From positions 52,780,042 to 52,844,041 of the forward strand of contig CM060734.1 in assembly GCA_030704615.1 (NCBI GenBank): a stretch of DNA of 64,000 nucleotides, written 5' to 3'. The position numbers and the translations under genes were made by a program. Numbering within the stretch: position 1 is the stretch's first letter; each line of letters starts with the position of its first letter. Shown in pieces: positions 23,061-40,486 of the stretch. A model generated the notes under the pieces. The model was not told the origin of the DNA. It saw only the letters and a list, made by a program, of their open reading frames with translations, and searched no databases. The stretch is from Takakia lepidozioides. Taxonomy: Eukaryota; Streptophyta; Takakiopsida; Takakiales; Takakiaceae.

Positions 23061-23599
23061 CAAGAAACTGTCCTTGCCGGTCCTAAACCCTGCGGCCAGG
23101 ATTAAACCGCGGGAGGGCCCAAGAGCTTACTTCGGTGATCGCCATATGTCCCCGCCACTTTGTTGAGAGAAAGCAAAGAAGAGAAGAGAGAGGGTAAAGA
23201 CATAAAACATGGGAACGTACCTGACACAGCTATACAGAAGGCCCTCATGGTTTGCTTCAACTGTCTAGTTCCACACTACTACAAGCGAGCATGCACACAC
23301 CCTGGCGGGTGGAGAAAGAAAAGAGAGGAGGGCACATACATCTCTCCAGTGGGCGAATTAGAGAGTTGCCAAAATATGCCATATGTCCAATTCACAGATG
23401 TTTCTTCCACCAGAAGACGCAGCTTCTGCAGCAGCACAGTATCACTTAACTCTAGCGCATCCCCTCCAGTTCCACCCAATTCTTCCTGAATCTGATAATT
23501 AGGTAAACTGTAGCCAGGACCCATGAAAGCCTCCAGCATGGCATCATTGTCTTCATCCCATAAGCTTCGGTTATGTCCCTCCATCATCTTAGCTCTAGT

Positions 23600-26095
23600 C
23601 TATCAGAAGATACTACGTAGGGTCTTGCTATGAATCCAGCCAAAACTTCTTCCCTCTTCATCCATCTCCATCAACAGTCCAACGCGATCCGAGCGCCAAT
23701 GCCGACGTACCCAAAAAACCCTTTACCAATCCCCCACCCATATCGAGTAAGGACTCGCCCCATTCTTTTCTTCAACAACATCACCAAAAACAACAATACC
23801 CTACCCCCCTTCATCAACCTGCTCAATCACATCCCAAATTTCCGCCTCCAGATTCCACAACCCTAGTCCAAACCGTCTTCTTCAACCTTCGATCCACCTT
23901 CCTGCTTTTCCTTCTCACATTACTCCATGCCTGCGCCCACACCTGCCTAGCCTCAACCCTGGCGAGATCACTAGTGCGCCCTGTAGCAGCCCTCTCTCTC
24001 ATCCGAGCTTTGCAAGACCGGTGTCTTGTACAATACAGTACAAATACCAAAATACATCAACAAATACCTACGTGTATCCTCTTCAGCAGCTTAATGCTTA
24101 CATGAGCCTGACGCATCTTCCTCTCTGACATCGAAAAGCGCTGTGATGTCATCCTTCCTCGTGATCTCTTCTCACTGGCTATGGCCGGCCCACCTACCTC
24201 GTCACCACGCAGACGGAGTTTCTAGTACTTTTGTATGAGAGAAAACGATACCCAAATGTGGTCCCGGATGACACACCTCGAATCACGATCCAACATAACC
24301 CTGATCGATTTGACACTAAGCAAACAAGTACGCTCTGCTCTGTAGGGACGGAGTATCTCATACCCCGTGTATCTGTGTGGTCCCCACATTCATGCATGCC
24401 AGGGAAAGGGGTCAAAGGCAATGAATCCCATGTGACTCACCACGTTCAGGGCAGTCGAAGGCACGTGCTTTGAAGGGGTGCATGTGAAGGAGTAGGTGTG
24501 TTTGCTATTCTGCACAGCTGCCGCAGCAGGCAGCAATGTGGCCCTACAAACATGCTCATGAATAGAGGATTGAGAGCATGCCGCACTGTCTCGCACCTTT
24601 GGTGGTCATGAAGAACACATGCTCAGAATATCCACATGCCTGCATTGTGCTAATCATCTGCTCGCTGAGTTACTCTTGGCAGCTTGTGACCTGATTACCG
24701 AGTTTTTGTTTCGGCTCAAGCTTGCTTTAGCCTTTCTCAGATTTCGGATTAGAGGATCCGGGAAAATTTCGGAAACACGTGGGTAGGAACTTTACTTGTC
24801 ATAAAAACATGGCTGAATAAGGCAATGCCCGGGGCAGAGCTGGAAGAAATGGAAGTGGTTTTGCGGACAGGAAGGCACTCGAATTTGCACAGGAATTTTG
24901 CAGCCAGGGTTTAAGGTCCGGTGGTATGCCTGTTGTGTTTGTCGTTTCCTTTGATACGTTTGATTACAAACTGGCGTGGGTCTCAATGTATAGAGTCAGA
25001 GAGAGGGATTCACACACAGATCTTCATGCTAAAAAAGTGGGGAGTGTTGTGCCGTGAAACGAGGGACCGGGCCCTGAATTTGTGCCTGCTGCGGAATCAT
25101 ATTCCTGTTTGAGAAGAACCCCAATAGCATCTGAAACTAGTACATGTGGCTATGCTCTCACTGACGGGAATTAATACACATATGATTCATATACTCGAGA
25201 CCAGTTCATCCCACTTCCAAGTGACGACCAAATGACGCACATCAAGTAGAAAGAGTAACATCGCTATTTCCAGCAGAGTTTGGGGAAGTCCACAGTAGTA
25301 AGGCCTCCCAATGTCTAGTTCATGCAGAGACACACCACCAGCTATGCTTGTAATTTCTCAGGGAGCATCATATCCCTATATTCATTCTTTCCAGAAAAAA
25401 AATGGTTGTGTGTTTTTCTGGCAGGGTAGAGCTCTCGTCTTTTTCTTGTTTTTTCCCATCCTGGTGGCGCTGGTGCTTTCTGCCAGATAAAGGAGCCTGG
25501 AGCTGACTAGTCAGTTCAGCTCTGCAGGTTCTCCATCCTAAGTACACTAGCTGGGCCACAGTGGCCCAAACCTGCATCCAAGAGCCTCTTATCTAAATCT
25601 CTTCCCCTCCTCTCTTGACCTCCGGAACAAAGTCCAGAATGGCCCAACTTCTCCTGTCTACATAGTGATGCAGCAGATACTTGTGCCTTCCAGACAAAGA
25701 GCTTTGCACAAGAGGACCTGGGTAAATCCAAACTTTCTTACAGCAGCACTAAAGAACGGGTACTGTAGAATGATCTGCTATCTGACCTGTTTTTGCCATA
25801 CAGGAAGACTGTCCTGATTGGTAAGTCCATAGAAGCCTGACACAGAGTAGTCCTAATACCCTAGAAGGGTTGTCAGTGCCAGCCATATTCTGCTGATCCA
25901 AACTCCAGGGCAGGATCCAGCACCTTGTAACAATTCCTGAAGAGAGATTGACCAAAAAACACAAAGGTATGATGCCTGTGGAGCAGTTTTTCTTATGCAT
26001 CTGTTATCACTACAAATTCTAAGGATATAGCCATCCAACCCACCCTTTCATGGGGAGTCTCCCCCAAACTGGCAACCAAAAGTAACACACCTTGG
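23600..26095. other. Intergenic region between bHLH and SEC23 loci, no gene recognised
   Basis: About 2.5 kb. It should contain the bHLH promoter (right of 23587) and the SEC23 3' untranslated region and terminator (left of 26102), since both genes are on the minus strand. I see no further coding region and no clear TATA or poly(A) signal that I would defend. Confidence 0.4.
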
Positions 26096-26101
26096 AGGAG
26101 G

Positions 26102-31630
<5,529 letters not shown>

Positions 31631-32127
31631 TCCACGATCCTCCCCCTCCCACCCCACCACCACTCCTTACCCCAATGCCTCCAAGCAAGCAAACACGGCA
31701 CAGCTGTTCCCTTCCCTTTTCAGTGCGATCCTGCGCATGCTCACCCTCTTCTGCCTCTCTCCCTCTCTCTCTCTCTCTCTCCCTCCGATCGCAACAAGCT
31801 CCTCTATCAAACGTGGCTATGGCTTCTCCTCTCTCAATTTCGCACTCTCCTGCCTCCCTTGCAGCACAACCCTTGGACCTCTTCCTGCACACACCAAACT
31901 GGTCGCCGTCCCACGGTCTCTGTCGCTATCCGATGGTACACCCTCTCATGTGCAAATTTTGTTACATTTTGTAGTTTGTTTTAAAAAACAAAAAGAGATT
32001 TTGTAGTAGAATGTAGAAATGCAACACATTAATTAAAAACAAAATTAAGTTTTCTTTTTCCCCCTTTATCAGTAAAATAAGACTAAATGGCTTCTCCCTA
32101 TTGTTTTTGAAAATGTTTAAAAAACTA
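31631..32127 (-). promoter_or_regulatory. Presumed SEC23 upstream region with CT/GA tract
   Basis: Sequence immediately upstream of the SEC23 start. On the minus strand it holds a GA-rich tract at about 31753-31784 within 160 bp of the ATG, a common feature of plant 5' leaders and core promoters. No TATA box is evident. The assignment rests on position only. Confidence 0.35.
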
Positions 32128-32322
32128 GTAGATAGCTCAGTTGGATAGAGCCCTGAGTGCCACCAGGAGTGATTCTAGGTTCAAATCCTGCTACCTTTTT
32201 CAGTTGTGGTATGATGATCTTCTCCCCCTTCCTGGGCAGTGTCCCTTGAGCCTTGCCTCATTTTGAGGTTACTAGTTGCTGCTACTTACGATGAAAGATG
32301 CTCTTTTCTCTCTCTTTTTTAA
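32128..32322 (+). mobile_element. Candidate tRNA-derived SINE
   Basis: The head looks like a degraded tRNA. A-box-like TAGCTCAGTTGG is at 32133-32144 with a well-paired D arm (GCTC..GAGC), and B-box-like GGTTCAAATCC is at 32178-32188, a normal spacing of about 34 nt. The acceptor stem does not pair well and the anticodon loop has eight bases, so this is not a working tRNA gene. An unrelated ~110-bp body ends in a T/C-rich tract at 32303-32321. No clean target duplication was found, and no second copy exists in the window. Confidence 0.5.
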
Positions 32323-32975
32323 AAGCAAATATCTTTTTTCTTTTCTCCTCTCAATATAATTAAGGGGCCTTGGGGTGTTTTCCTTTTGTAAAATTTAAAT
32401 TAAAAACAAAACAATTAGGGGTTTTAAATTTTTTCCCCACCATCTTTTTCCCAAATAATTATAAATAAAATTTCATCAGGGCCTCTCAGTGTCCCCTGTT
32501 CACAAATTTTTTTTTAAAAACAATTTTCCTCTCGCTGGGGCTGGTGTTTGCTTGGGGGAAAAGAAAACAAGAGATGAGAGAATCTTCGGCGCAGCCCAAG
32601 TGCTGTCAGTAGCAATTAGTAGCTCAACTGCAGAAAAGCAAGATAGAATTTGAAGCAGAGGGTAGGTAGGTATGGCACTGTGCACCCACCGGTCTTGTCT
32701 CTAGCATTGCACAGTCAAAAGCTATGAGTCGATCAAGGGTGGTTTTGAAACTTGCAACCACCCTTGATATATGTGTTCACGTAGACGTAATGATTGCCGC
32801 GTGATTGAATGTGATCTCTCAAGATTAAAAGACAAAGAATTAGATTCCGACACAAGGATCCATTGTCAGTGCTAAGCTACATATATCCATTTGTAAGCAC
32901 GGCATTTATGGGCACCCATTCCCAACAATCGTCTTTGGATTCCCACTGTGTTCAGAATGTGAGCACTGCTTATTA
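32323..32975. other. AT-rich spacer, no gene recognised
   Basis: AT-rich sequence with homopolymer runs. No coding region, element boundary or RNA gene is supported. Confidence 0.4.
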
Positions 32976-33123
32976 CTTAAAGGAGAGAGAAAGTAAGGAA
33001 CCCGGTCAACCAGGTCACTGAGCAGTCTTTTACAGCAGCAAGCAGCCATCATGCCAACATCGATAGCTAATAACTACATTGACCTGGTTCCTTAATTCCT
33101 CGCTCCTTTAACTCTCCTTTAAG
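32976..33123. mobile_element. Candidate Stowaway/mariner-like MITE (148 bp)
   Basis: Ends in inverted repeats starting CTTAAAGGAGAG, flanked on both sides by TA (32974-32975 and 33124-33125), the dinucleotide target of Tc1/mariner elements. Inner parts (aaggaacccggtcaa versus the reverse complement of ttgacctggttcctt) extend the pairing. No coding. Confidence 0.55.
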
Positions 33124-33125
33124 TA

Positions 33126-33900
33126 CACTATATCTCCCTCTCTCATGAATACTGAAGCAGCACAAGAAAGCCAACTTGTAGATAAGTATAACTCGATCAA
33201 ACCCTCGATAAGTTTGCTGAAGTTTCTTTCCGCCCTTCATCGACCATGTTGTCTCCTACACCTGCCCAAATCAACAAGGCCAGGGTCCGCTCGTTGCAAA
33301 ACTAGGTTCCACCCCACTCCACCCACTCAAACCTCTTCCAAAGCTCTCTCTAAGCTCTCGTATCCTTACCATGTCCTCACAGACAGACTGAACGACGATC
33401 CTCAGGGGAGAGAGACAACTCCGAAATCGCCGCGTGTGAAGCCTGAGTGCCGGCCTCGTGTCGGTCACCCCGAGCCGCCACAGCCCATAGGATGGTGCCC
33501 CCTTGCTCGCCCACCGGCTGTGGCCGGTAAAAAGGGGATCTTCACGGCCGACTGCCCGAGGATCAAATTTACACAGATCCCAAGACAGATATTAAAAATA
33601 TATATTTTGTTTTTGGCAAAAGTAAATCGGATTCTCTCCTAGAGGGTTAATATAGTAGTGGGGGCTATGGAAAGCCCGCCAGTGCGGGCAAACGATATGG
33701 GATATATCAGAGGATAATACAGATGCACGGTCCGTGATTTTAAAGGGCCTTCTTTTCGATGTGAAAGGAATTCGGTAACCTAACGTAGGGCAGGTTAGAT
33801 GTTAACTGTGGTTACTTACGTTTCCTTTTCCTCCTTTTACTCTTTCCTTGCCTGCTCTCCTCTCGATATCTGATCCTGGCTCGCAACATGACGAACAAGA
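33126..33900. other. No gene recognised
   Basis: Upstream of the ATI3-like gene. An open frame at 33145-33642 (165 codons) lacks any family feature I recognise. I do not call it. Confidence 0.35.
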
Positions 33901-34124
33901 GGGCCTGTAAGATAGCGATTTACTTTGTATCGATTGCTTTGTAGCTGTTTCTGTGTTGGAGCATGCAGGTGTGGGAATTGTTGTGGGGATTTCGGGTGCT
34001 GGGTCGGTTCGTGCTGTAGCAATTGGGGAGAGACAGGGGAGGGGCTTACAGTCCTTGGGTTGGGTGCAGAGGTGGACTCGGATTTTCGGTGCTGCAATCA
34101 ACCGGAGTCGGGTTGTTGGTTCTG
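33901..34124 (+). other. Possible non-coding leader exon of the ATI3-like gene
   Basis: A good donor (tctg|gtaagt) at 34124 faces an acceptor (tttgtggcag|g) at 35513, 25 bases before the proposed ATG at 35538. A leader exon ending here, followed by a ~1.4-kb leader intron, would be typical for plants. The 5' limit is a guess. Confidence 0.3.
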
Positions 34125-35537
34125 GTAAGTTTCGTGCTCTTTCGCTTGTGATTACATGCGGTGTTTTGCCATTGACTTGGATAATTGGGGAGAGGAGAGA
34201 AGAGGGAGGGGTTTACGGTGCTGGGATTACGGGGACGGTTCTTATTTTTCGTCGTGCATGGATTGGTTGGCCTTTCTTATCTCGTGTGTCCGTCGTATGC
34301 CATAGGAGAGGAGGGGGTACTTGTGCTTACCTTATGAATTCAGAAGATAGTCGTTTGTATCGCATGGTCGCTTGTTGGGTGTCTTTGCTTTCTTCTGAAA
34401 AGACTTTTCTTTGGCATAAGGCTGTCAATTTGTTGCATGTACGACCCCAAATTCGAAGAGACTCCACTTGGCGCGTAATTCCTTTGTGTAATTCATTCTT
34501 CTGCCTTGGTGTTGGATTGTACTCGGTGGTTGATGCTTGTGCTTTTCGGTTCCACCGAATTCGGTCTTTAGACCTCGTGAAGCACTTGTGATGATGCCAT
34601 GGTTTTCTTGTTGGCTTTGGATGCACACGTAGTGCACTTTGACCCCCCTGCATGGACTTTCTTCTTTGTCCTGCTTGCGTACCTCTGTGTATCATACGGA
34701 GGTCTTGAGGCTCTTCTTTACTTGCAATCTGATGTCCCCATGTGTGTCGCGTACTGTTATTTGGAAGGGAATTGGTAATCGTAGACTTGGCACATTTGAC
34801 CTGTTGATGAGTAAGCTTCGGAGGGAAATTCTGCAGTGACTCTGCACACTGTGAAGTATTGACTTCGCATCACGTTTGGACTTGGGCTTGCATACACGGA
34901 AAGGACGTTCTCCGTTGAAGCCCAGTTGTGATTCTTTTGAGCAACTCCGTAGTTAATGATGGTGTCAAATCATGTCTTAACAGTTTGATTCCATTGATTT
35001 AATGTATCTCTCTTGATAGATTGAGCATCCTTTGGACTTGGGCTTTGGCATGGATGTGTTTCTGATTCTAATATTTGTTATTGCTCAAGTTGGACCATGG
35101 GTATTGTTTTGTGCATAGTAGGTCTCTAGTCTCTACATGAGCATTGTGTGGCACTGATGTTTGGTTTTTGCACATGGTTTTCTTCATCTCTACTGCCTTA
35201 GCATAGCGGAGGCAGGATTGTTTATGAGAATGCCTGTTCTTGGTAGGTGTGGTGCTAGCCTTATTCTGGGTTAGTCTATGAAAAATCTTCGCCTCCCAAT
35301 ATTCTCCAGGGCTGACACCTAATGTATAACATATATTAGTGGTTAATTGATCTGCTTTGCTCTTGGTATAGTTTGTTCTCCAACTTTAATTTGGCAGGTC
35401 TGTGTGACCTGTCTGAGGTTTAACAGTTGCACTGGAATCGATCATGCGCTTTAACTTCTTCACTGCACGTCAATTTGGTGTGGCATGTAGGGTGAAAGCC
35501 TTCTTTGTGGCAGGGGTGTTACGGTGATAACAAGAAC

Positions 35538-38386
35538 ATGGGGCCAAAGACATATACAATTGATGGGAGTGCAGCAGCAAAGGAGATCTCATGGATGGAT
35601 CGCATGTGTGATAAGTTTTGCGAGCTGGCAGAACCTGGGCGGGGACCATCACTGCTGTTTCAGGTACCCCTTTATATTTTGGGGGTGGTTAGTCTTTTTG
35701 GTTGGCATGTCGATACTGCGTGTTTCATGGACACGTGATCCCACCTTGGACACAGTACATGGCACACAGGTACCTGACACCACAGTGTGTGGAGCCCCTA
35801 ACTCATTATTAACATTGTTAACACTGAGTCAGGGGGTCTGCATGGAACAGTACTGGAGAATCAAATGAGTAGCACTGTTGTTTGGACGGTTGGGGTCTGT
35901 AGGACATTGGCTTGTCCTCTGGATCTACAATCCACACATATGCAATGCTTGCAGATCTGTGTTGTTTGCAGATTACTGGTATATGATCACTCAAGATCCT
36001 TGTATTTTACCTTTTTTTTTTTGATGGGTTGTGTCAGGGCCCAAAAGGCTAATGTGTAGCCGTAGAACTTGGCACAGAGTTGCTCTAAGATCTAAGTCAT
36101 AATAGTGTCTGTGATGCATATCTTGTTTTCCAATTGTTGGGCACATCCCCTCACCTATAGGCTCTAAGGACAGTGGGCTGCTTACTTCTGTGATGTAGAT
36201 TAGTCAATTGCAAGTCAGGGTTGAAATTTATGGCTCAAAACTTTATGAGTGAAAACTCTATGGTGTTGTCTTAGACTGTAAAGAGGATTTGTGTGATGGA
36301 CGGGAATGGCTGACTTTAGAAGCATTTATCAAACAACCAGCATTGACCTATGGATTTTGACGTATGCTCCCTTCTGTTGCACCTACAGGAGACAAGCAAA
36401 TATGTGGAGGGGCAAATGAATACTGTGCGAGCTAGCTTGAGCAAAATTTGCACAGAGTTTGTGCAAGAGCTGCTGACGCCACCCACCATGCCTGGAGATG
36501 ACAGGCTAGCAGTGAAAGGTGTGAACACCCACAAGCAGTGTCCCATGGAGGTGGTGTCCGTTAACAAGCACCCTCTGAAAGAAACCTCTTTGGCTCTGAA
36601 CTTCAATGAAGAATCTTACAGAGGTAAGATCTAGCTCCAACTGCATGGATGGCGTCATGCTTTGAGACAGGGCTCAGGCGGACGAACGGGGTAGGGAAAT
36701 GCGTTATAGCTTTCAGGGAAAAACTTCCACTTGCCCACATTTGGTTTTTAGTTTTTTTTGTCTCGTGTTGACAATGATGCTGCAATCAAATTTATAATGC
36801 AAGTAAAGTCTTAATTGAAAACAAGCTCTCAGCGTTACTTTCACCAGTTACTTTCACCACTATTTGACCTGCAGGATTGTGGTCAGAGTGTGTGTGGTAT
36901 ATGGGTTGCTCTGGTCCTAGCAGAACTGTCATTGGTGTAACAGAAATGGTTAACTTCAGCGAAGATGACCTGTACTACCTCTCAAGCTTAAGGTATCTTA
37001 TCATTTTTTGGAGTGATGACAGCCCACAATCTCGCAGTCAGACTCTTTACATAGTGTGGACAAAGCTCCAGTTAGAATTGTCTTTCTAATCGGACAAAAC
37101 ATGTCACTCAGCCATATTTATTGCTTTTTCCCCCAAAAGGTTCTATGTAAGAGGATGCTGTAGTTCTAAAGGAGGTATTGTAGCTCAGTGGCCAAGCAAC
37201 TTGAATGACATGTCTGTGTGTGCTGTTGCAATACTGTGAAAGTGCTCTTACCTGACTGAACCACAGGTGCCTTCAAATCTGTATGAAACTTGTGAGCTTT
37301 GTAACAGCTCAAAAAATGCTATGTCAGCAGGTGACGCCATAGAGGACGGCTTTAATTCAACTGTAGTGACCATGCTTGATCCGGCTGTCGTGTCCAACTT
37401 TGAAACTGTCAAGGACCAGTCGCTCATGCAACAGGAGGGGGCTAATAAAGATATGGCAGGAGAATGGCTACAGCAAGGGCACAAAGGGGACCATGAGCCA
37501 GCGACTCAGGAACGGCAGTTGCTGCACCAAGAGGCGGAGGCGAGTTGCTTGGATCCAGTTGTAATGTCCAACTGTGAAACTGTCGAGAACCAGTCACTTG
37601 TGCAACAGGAGGGTGCTGATGGAGAGCTGGCAGGAGAGTGGCCACAGCAAGGTCACAAGGGGGACAATGAGCCAGCGATGGACGGAAGGAAAGACATGGG
37701 AGTAAGTTTTGTTCACCAGACCTAAATTGATGAGATGTCACTTTTGTAGAGGAAATTTGCGCACTTGCTATGTAAGAACAGCAACAGCCGGTGACACACA
37801 CTAGGAGGGTAAAGTTAATTGTTAAGAGAACAAAAACAATAGACTTGAGTTGAGACTACTTGCTTAAAATAAGCACACTTGTGACCGCAAATGCTGGGGC
37901 ATAGGCGCGGTTGCTCTATGCATATGCTGTAGCTTTGCATCCCCTGCTCCTCCAAGAGACAATGATCCCTCCTGATTAGGGTGAGAGTGCAGAATGGACT
38001 GATCGGAGGTGTCACGTTTTATCCTCGCAATCCCTTAGATTGCCCCAAGCAAGAATGTGACAGTAAAATTAGAACGCAATGCTGTGATGGGTTGGTCAAG
38101 CTCTTAAATTGATTGTTTTCTTGGCCAAGACGAGATACGAGCTGATGCAGAGTGTTTTGAATTGGTGCAGCGGCAGAATAGTGTGGATGTCGAGACTTCA
38201 AATGTGGTGGTGGAAGACGATGACGGACTTCAGGCTGGTTGGTATGTCAGTGACGAGTTTAGCGATTCACAGGAGTATGGCAAAGAGTTGTCATCGTCTT
38301 TGATTTCAACTTGGATTGATGGCAAGGACATGATCACAAGCTTGGAGACGGAGCCTGAAACCTGGCAAGATTGGGAGCTTGTATGA
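35538..38386 (+). CDS. ATG8-interacting protein 3 (ATI3)-like protein
   Basis: Proposed exons: 35538-35663, 36389-36623, 36875-36992, 37308-37701 and a last exon from about 38169 to the TGA at 38384-38386. Phases fit through exon 4; the acceptor of the last exon is uncertain. The N-terminal part reads S-W-M-D-R-M-C-D-K-F, then K-Y-V-E-G-Q-M-N-T-V and F-V-Q-E-L-L-T-P-P. I match this by memory to the plant ATI3 family pattern (W-x-D-x-M-Y-x-K-F..K-Y-V-E-x-Q-V-x-T-V..D-L-L-P-P). Exon 4 holds two similar ~65-residue repeats (C/F-E-T-V-K/E-D/N-Q-S-L..Q-Q-E-G-A). The protein ends W-Q-D-W-E-L-V, matching a W-x-x-L/V ATG8-binding motif. ATI3 proteins act as autophagy adaptors. The family call is moderate; that it is a real spliced gene is more secure. 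Confidence 0.6.
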
Positions 38387-39652
38387 ACTCCCTTTTCCTC
38401 GCCATGCGTGGGAAGCTTAAATGAAGCACTCCTCTTTGAGTTGCCTGACTAACTGCTTTTGCCTAGAGCGGATGACATGGAAATTGGCTTTGCAAGGACA
38501 TGGTGGAATGGGAGCCTGGCACATTGATTGTTTGCAATAAGCGGCGAACACAAAGCTGGTTCATAGAAGACATTGCACTTGCTGTGTGATATGTGCAGAC
38601 GGGATCCCATTTTCTCCTATGCTTGCAACCAGATCAATATGTTAAGATAACTAAAATAAGTGAGTTGGTAGCTCTTGCAAAAGCTGACTACTTTTAGGCT
38701 CAAGTTCTTTATTAAACACTCTGCAAATGCAGGCTTGTTTGGTCAGAGAATCTAGTTGAAATAAAGATTATACCGGGAATGGACACAAGTGTTTTGGCTT
38801 GCATGTTAACATCTCGTGACCTAGCATTTCAGGTTAAATTGTAAATCCCACCTATCTCGTGCTATGCTTCACTCTTTACCAAGGTGGGTTGGTCAGAAGA
38901 AGTGACTGGAAGAAAGTGTGGCCCGGGTTTCTGGTGAGTGCAACCGAAGCATGGCACTCAATCGGTTATCTGCTTGTGCAAGAAAAGGGTGGACATGGTT
39001 TCTAACAGCATGATCCTACGCTCAGAAATTGTGCTAACCTTGACCTGGAGTTGTTTATTTAGAAGACCTTCTTGCACCTTACCCAGAAGACTTGTAGTTT
39101 CCACCTGGCACTATGGAATGGTATCCCAGAAAGCGTCTTCATTGTCTGTGTCTGTAGTGTTGCTGGAGTGACATACTCAGCATCAGATGAACCAAGACAC
39201 ATTGTGGAAGTCAACGATTTCCATATTCCAGCTGGAAAAAAACCCTGATCTCTATGGAAGAAACAACTTGAATCTCAAAAAGAGAGATTCCAAGACGGTT
39301 TGTAGTTCCATGCACAGAAGGCACGCTCTCTCAAAGAGCTTGGCCACACATTTCATGCTGGTGGCCTTCAAGATAAAAAGTCAATTTCCTGGAGTGAAGA
39401 TTGCTAGGAATCTGCCGACCCTCTTCCATCTGACCAATGTTCTGATCATATTAGCGATGTATTCGGAGACAAATCCCCAGGATGAGAGCTGTAACCGCCA
39501 TTAGGACTCCACAAGTAGAGTCTAAACTGGGTTGTAGACAGTCAAGTCAAAAAGTGAAGAAGTGGATGGTGTGATAACCCCCTCAAATTTTTCAAAGTTT
39601 GTTCAATAGTCGACCATGCAATATTAGAAATTAATAAATTTTCAGAAAACAA
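38387..39652. other. Downstream flank of the ATI3-like gene, no second gene recognised
   Basis: Presumed 3' untranslated region followed by sequence without recognisable coding. A 105-codon frame at 39187-39504 has no motif I can name. Confidence 0.35.
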
Positions 39653-39661
39653 TCAATATAT

Positions 39662-40486
39662 GCCTCTCATTTTTGAATAATTGGGTCTTTAGTCTCAAGT
39701 GTGGGCCAGGGAGTGTACGGACGCACAAACGCAGGGTCGCCCCCACCTTCCCCCGCAACCACCCGGCGGGTCTACTCGCGGGTCCGGGTTTGCTGGGGTG
39801 GTCTACTCGTGGGTCCGAGTATGCTCGGGTCCAACTCTAGGGTCTGCTTGCGGGTCCGGATCTGCTCGAGACTTAGAAAAGTTCTCGGGTCTGTTGGGAC
39901 GGGTCTGGGTCTGCTCGGGACTTGAGAAATTTTCCGGAAAAACTTGCCCGTAAAAATGGGATGGTCTACTCGTGGGTCCGGGTCTACTCGGGTCCACCTG
40001 TAGGGTCTGATCGCAGGTCCGGGTTTGCTCGAGACTTAGAAAATTTCTCCGGTCTGCTCGGGCGGGTTCGGGTATGCTTGAGACTTAGGAAATTTTCCGG
40101 GAAAACTTGCCCAAAAAACTATCGTTAATGCAGATGCAACGCCATCCAGAGTTGAACCCACAACCTCACAGATATCAATTAATGCTCCCAATCACCACAC
40201 TACTCACTGTTTGATACTCTATTAATGATTTTTTTTATCTCTTAGAAAATAGCCAAAGTTTGCCCCAATGTGGCCTAGGAGAGAGGACCCACCTTCGGGT
40301 CAGGGCCGCGGACACTACTTGGCGGCAGACCCCACTACCTTGCGACAAACCGTTACCTCTAGCGGACCCTGCCTAAGTCATGGGTTGTTGGCGGGACCAT
40401 CCCAAACCACCCTCGTCAGTGCATGGGCCCGCTGCCCTGGCCCACACGTGAGACTTAAAAGACCCAATTATTCAAAAATGAGAAGC
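39662..40486. mobile_element. Non-autonomous Mutator-like element (825 bp)
   Basis: Long terminal inverted repeats of about 50 bp: the left starts GCCTCTCATTTTTGAATAAT, the right (reverse complement) GCTTCTCATTTTTGAATAAT, both running on to GTGTGGGCCAGGG with two mismatches and a 2-base indel. Nine-base flanks TCAATATAT (39653-39661) and TCAACATAT (40487-40495) differ at one base, as expected for an aged 9-bp Mutator target duplication. There is no transposase. The interior holds a CGGGT-rich tandem repeat. It lies against a dispersed repeat on its right. Confidence 0.75.
39800..40125. repeat. 163-bp tandem repeat inside the Mutator-like element
   Basis: Two imperfect copies, 39800-39962 and 39963-40125, each starting ggtctactcgtgggtccg and ending near aattttccgg(a/g)aaaacttgcc. 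Each copy is itself made of cgggtccgggt-like submotifs. A partial copy precedes the first. Confidence 0.85.

Larger units (their letters stand above)
17618..23587 (-). pseudogene. bHLH-MYC type transcription factor, disabled by two in-frame stops
   Basis: MYC-type bHLH transcription factors bind E/G-box DNA as dimers in the nucleus. Eight minus-strand exons fit by splice site and phase: 23587-23340, 22109-21876, 21188-21092, 20859-20845, 20554-20498, 20192-19146, 18674-18261, 17824-17618. Together they give about 772 codons. Exons 1-5 encode the MYC_N domain (V-N-W-T-Y-G-I-F-W-Q; L-G-W-G-D-G-Y-F; V-W-L-T-E-A-N; I-L-C-V-P). Exons 6-7 carry basic region and helix 1 ([15 protein letters not shown]) and helix 2 (A-S-L-L-G-D-A-I-A-Y-I). 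Exons 7-8 carry an ACT-like C-terminus. A TGA (21967-21965) interrupts MYC_N and a TAG (18311-18309) interrupts the ACT-like part. Helix 1 has V and R where the family has F and L. Group IIIe/IIIf-like; the exact orthologue is uncertain. Confidence 0.85.

Noticed and set aside
17618-23587. Stops in the bHLH gene removed by U-to-C RNA editing
   Set aside because: Such editing is known for organelle transcripts of hornworts, ferns and lycophytes, not for nuclear mRNAs. Pseudogenisation is simpler.
32128-32200. Functional tRNA gene
   Set aside because: A and B boxes and the D arm look right, but the acceptor stem does not pair and the anticodon loop has eight bases.
33953-34591. 212-codon open frame upstream of the ATI3-like gene
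   Set aside because: No recognisable domain, it reads through a strong splice donor at 34124, and other frames overlap it. Probably a chance opening in leader and intron sequence.
37181-37250. tRNA-like A box (tagctcagtgg) in intron 3 of the ATI3-like gene
   Set aside because: No B box at a suitable distance and no cloverleaf. Chance or very old tRNA-derived sequence.
39187-39504. 105-codon open frame downstream of the ATI3-like gene
   Set aside because: No motif, no splice support and composition like the flanking non-coding DNA.
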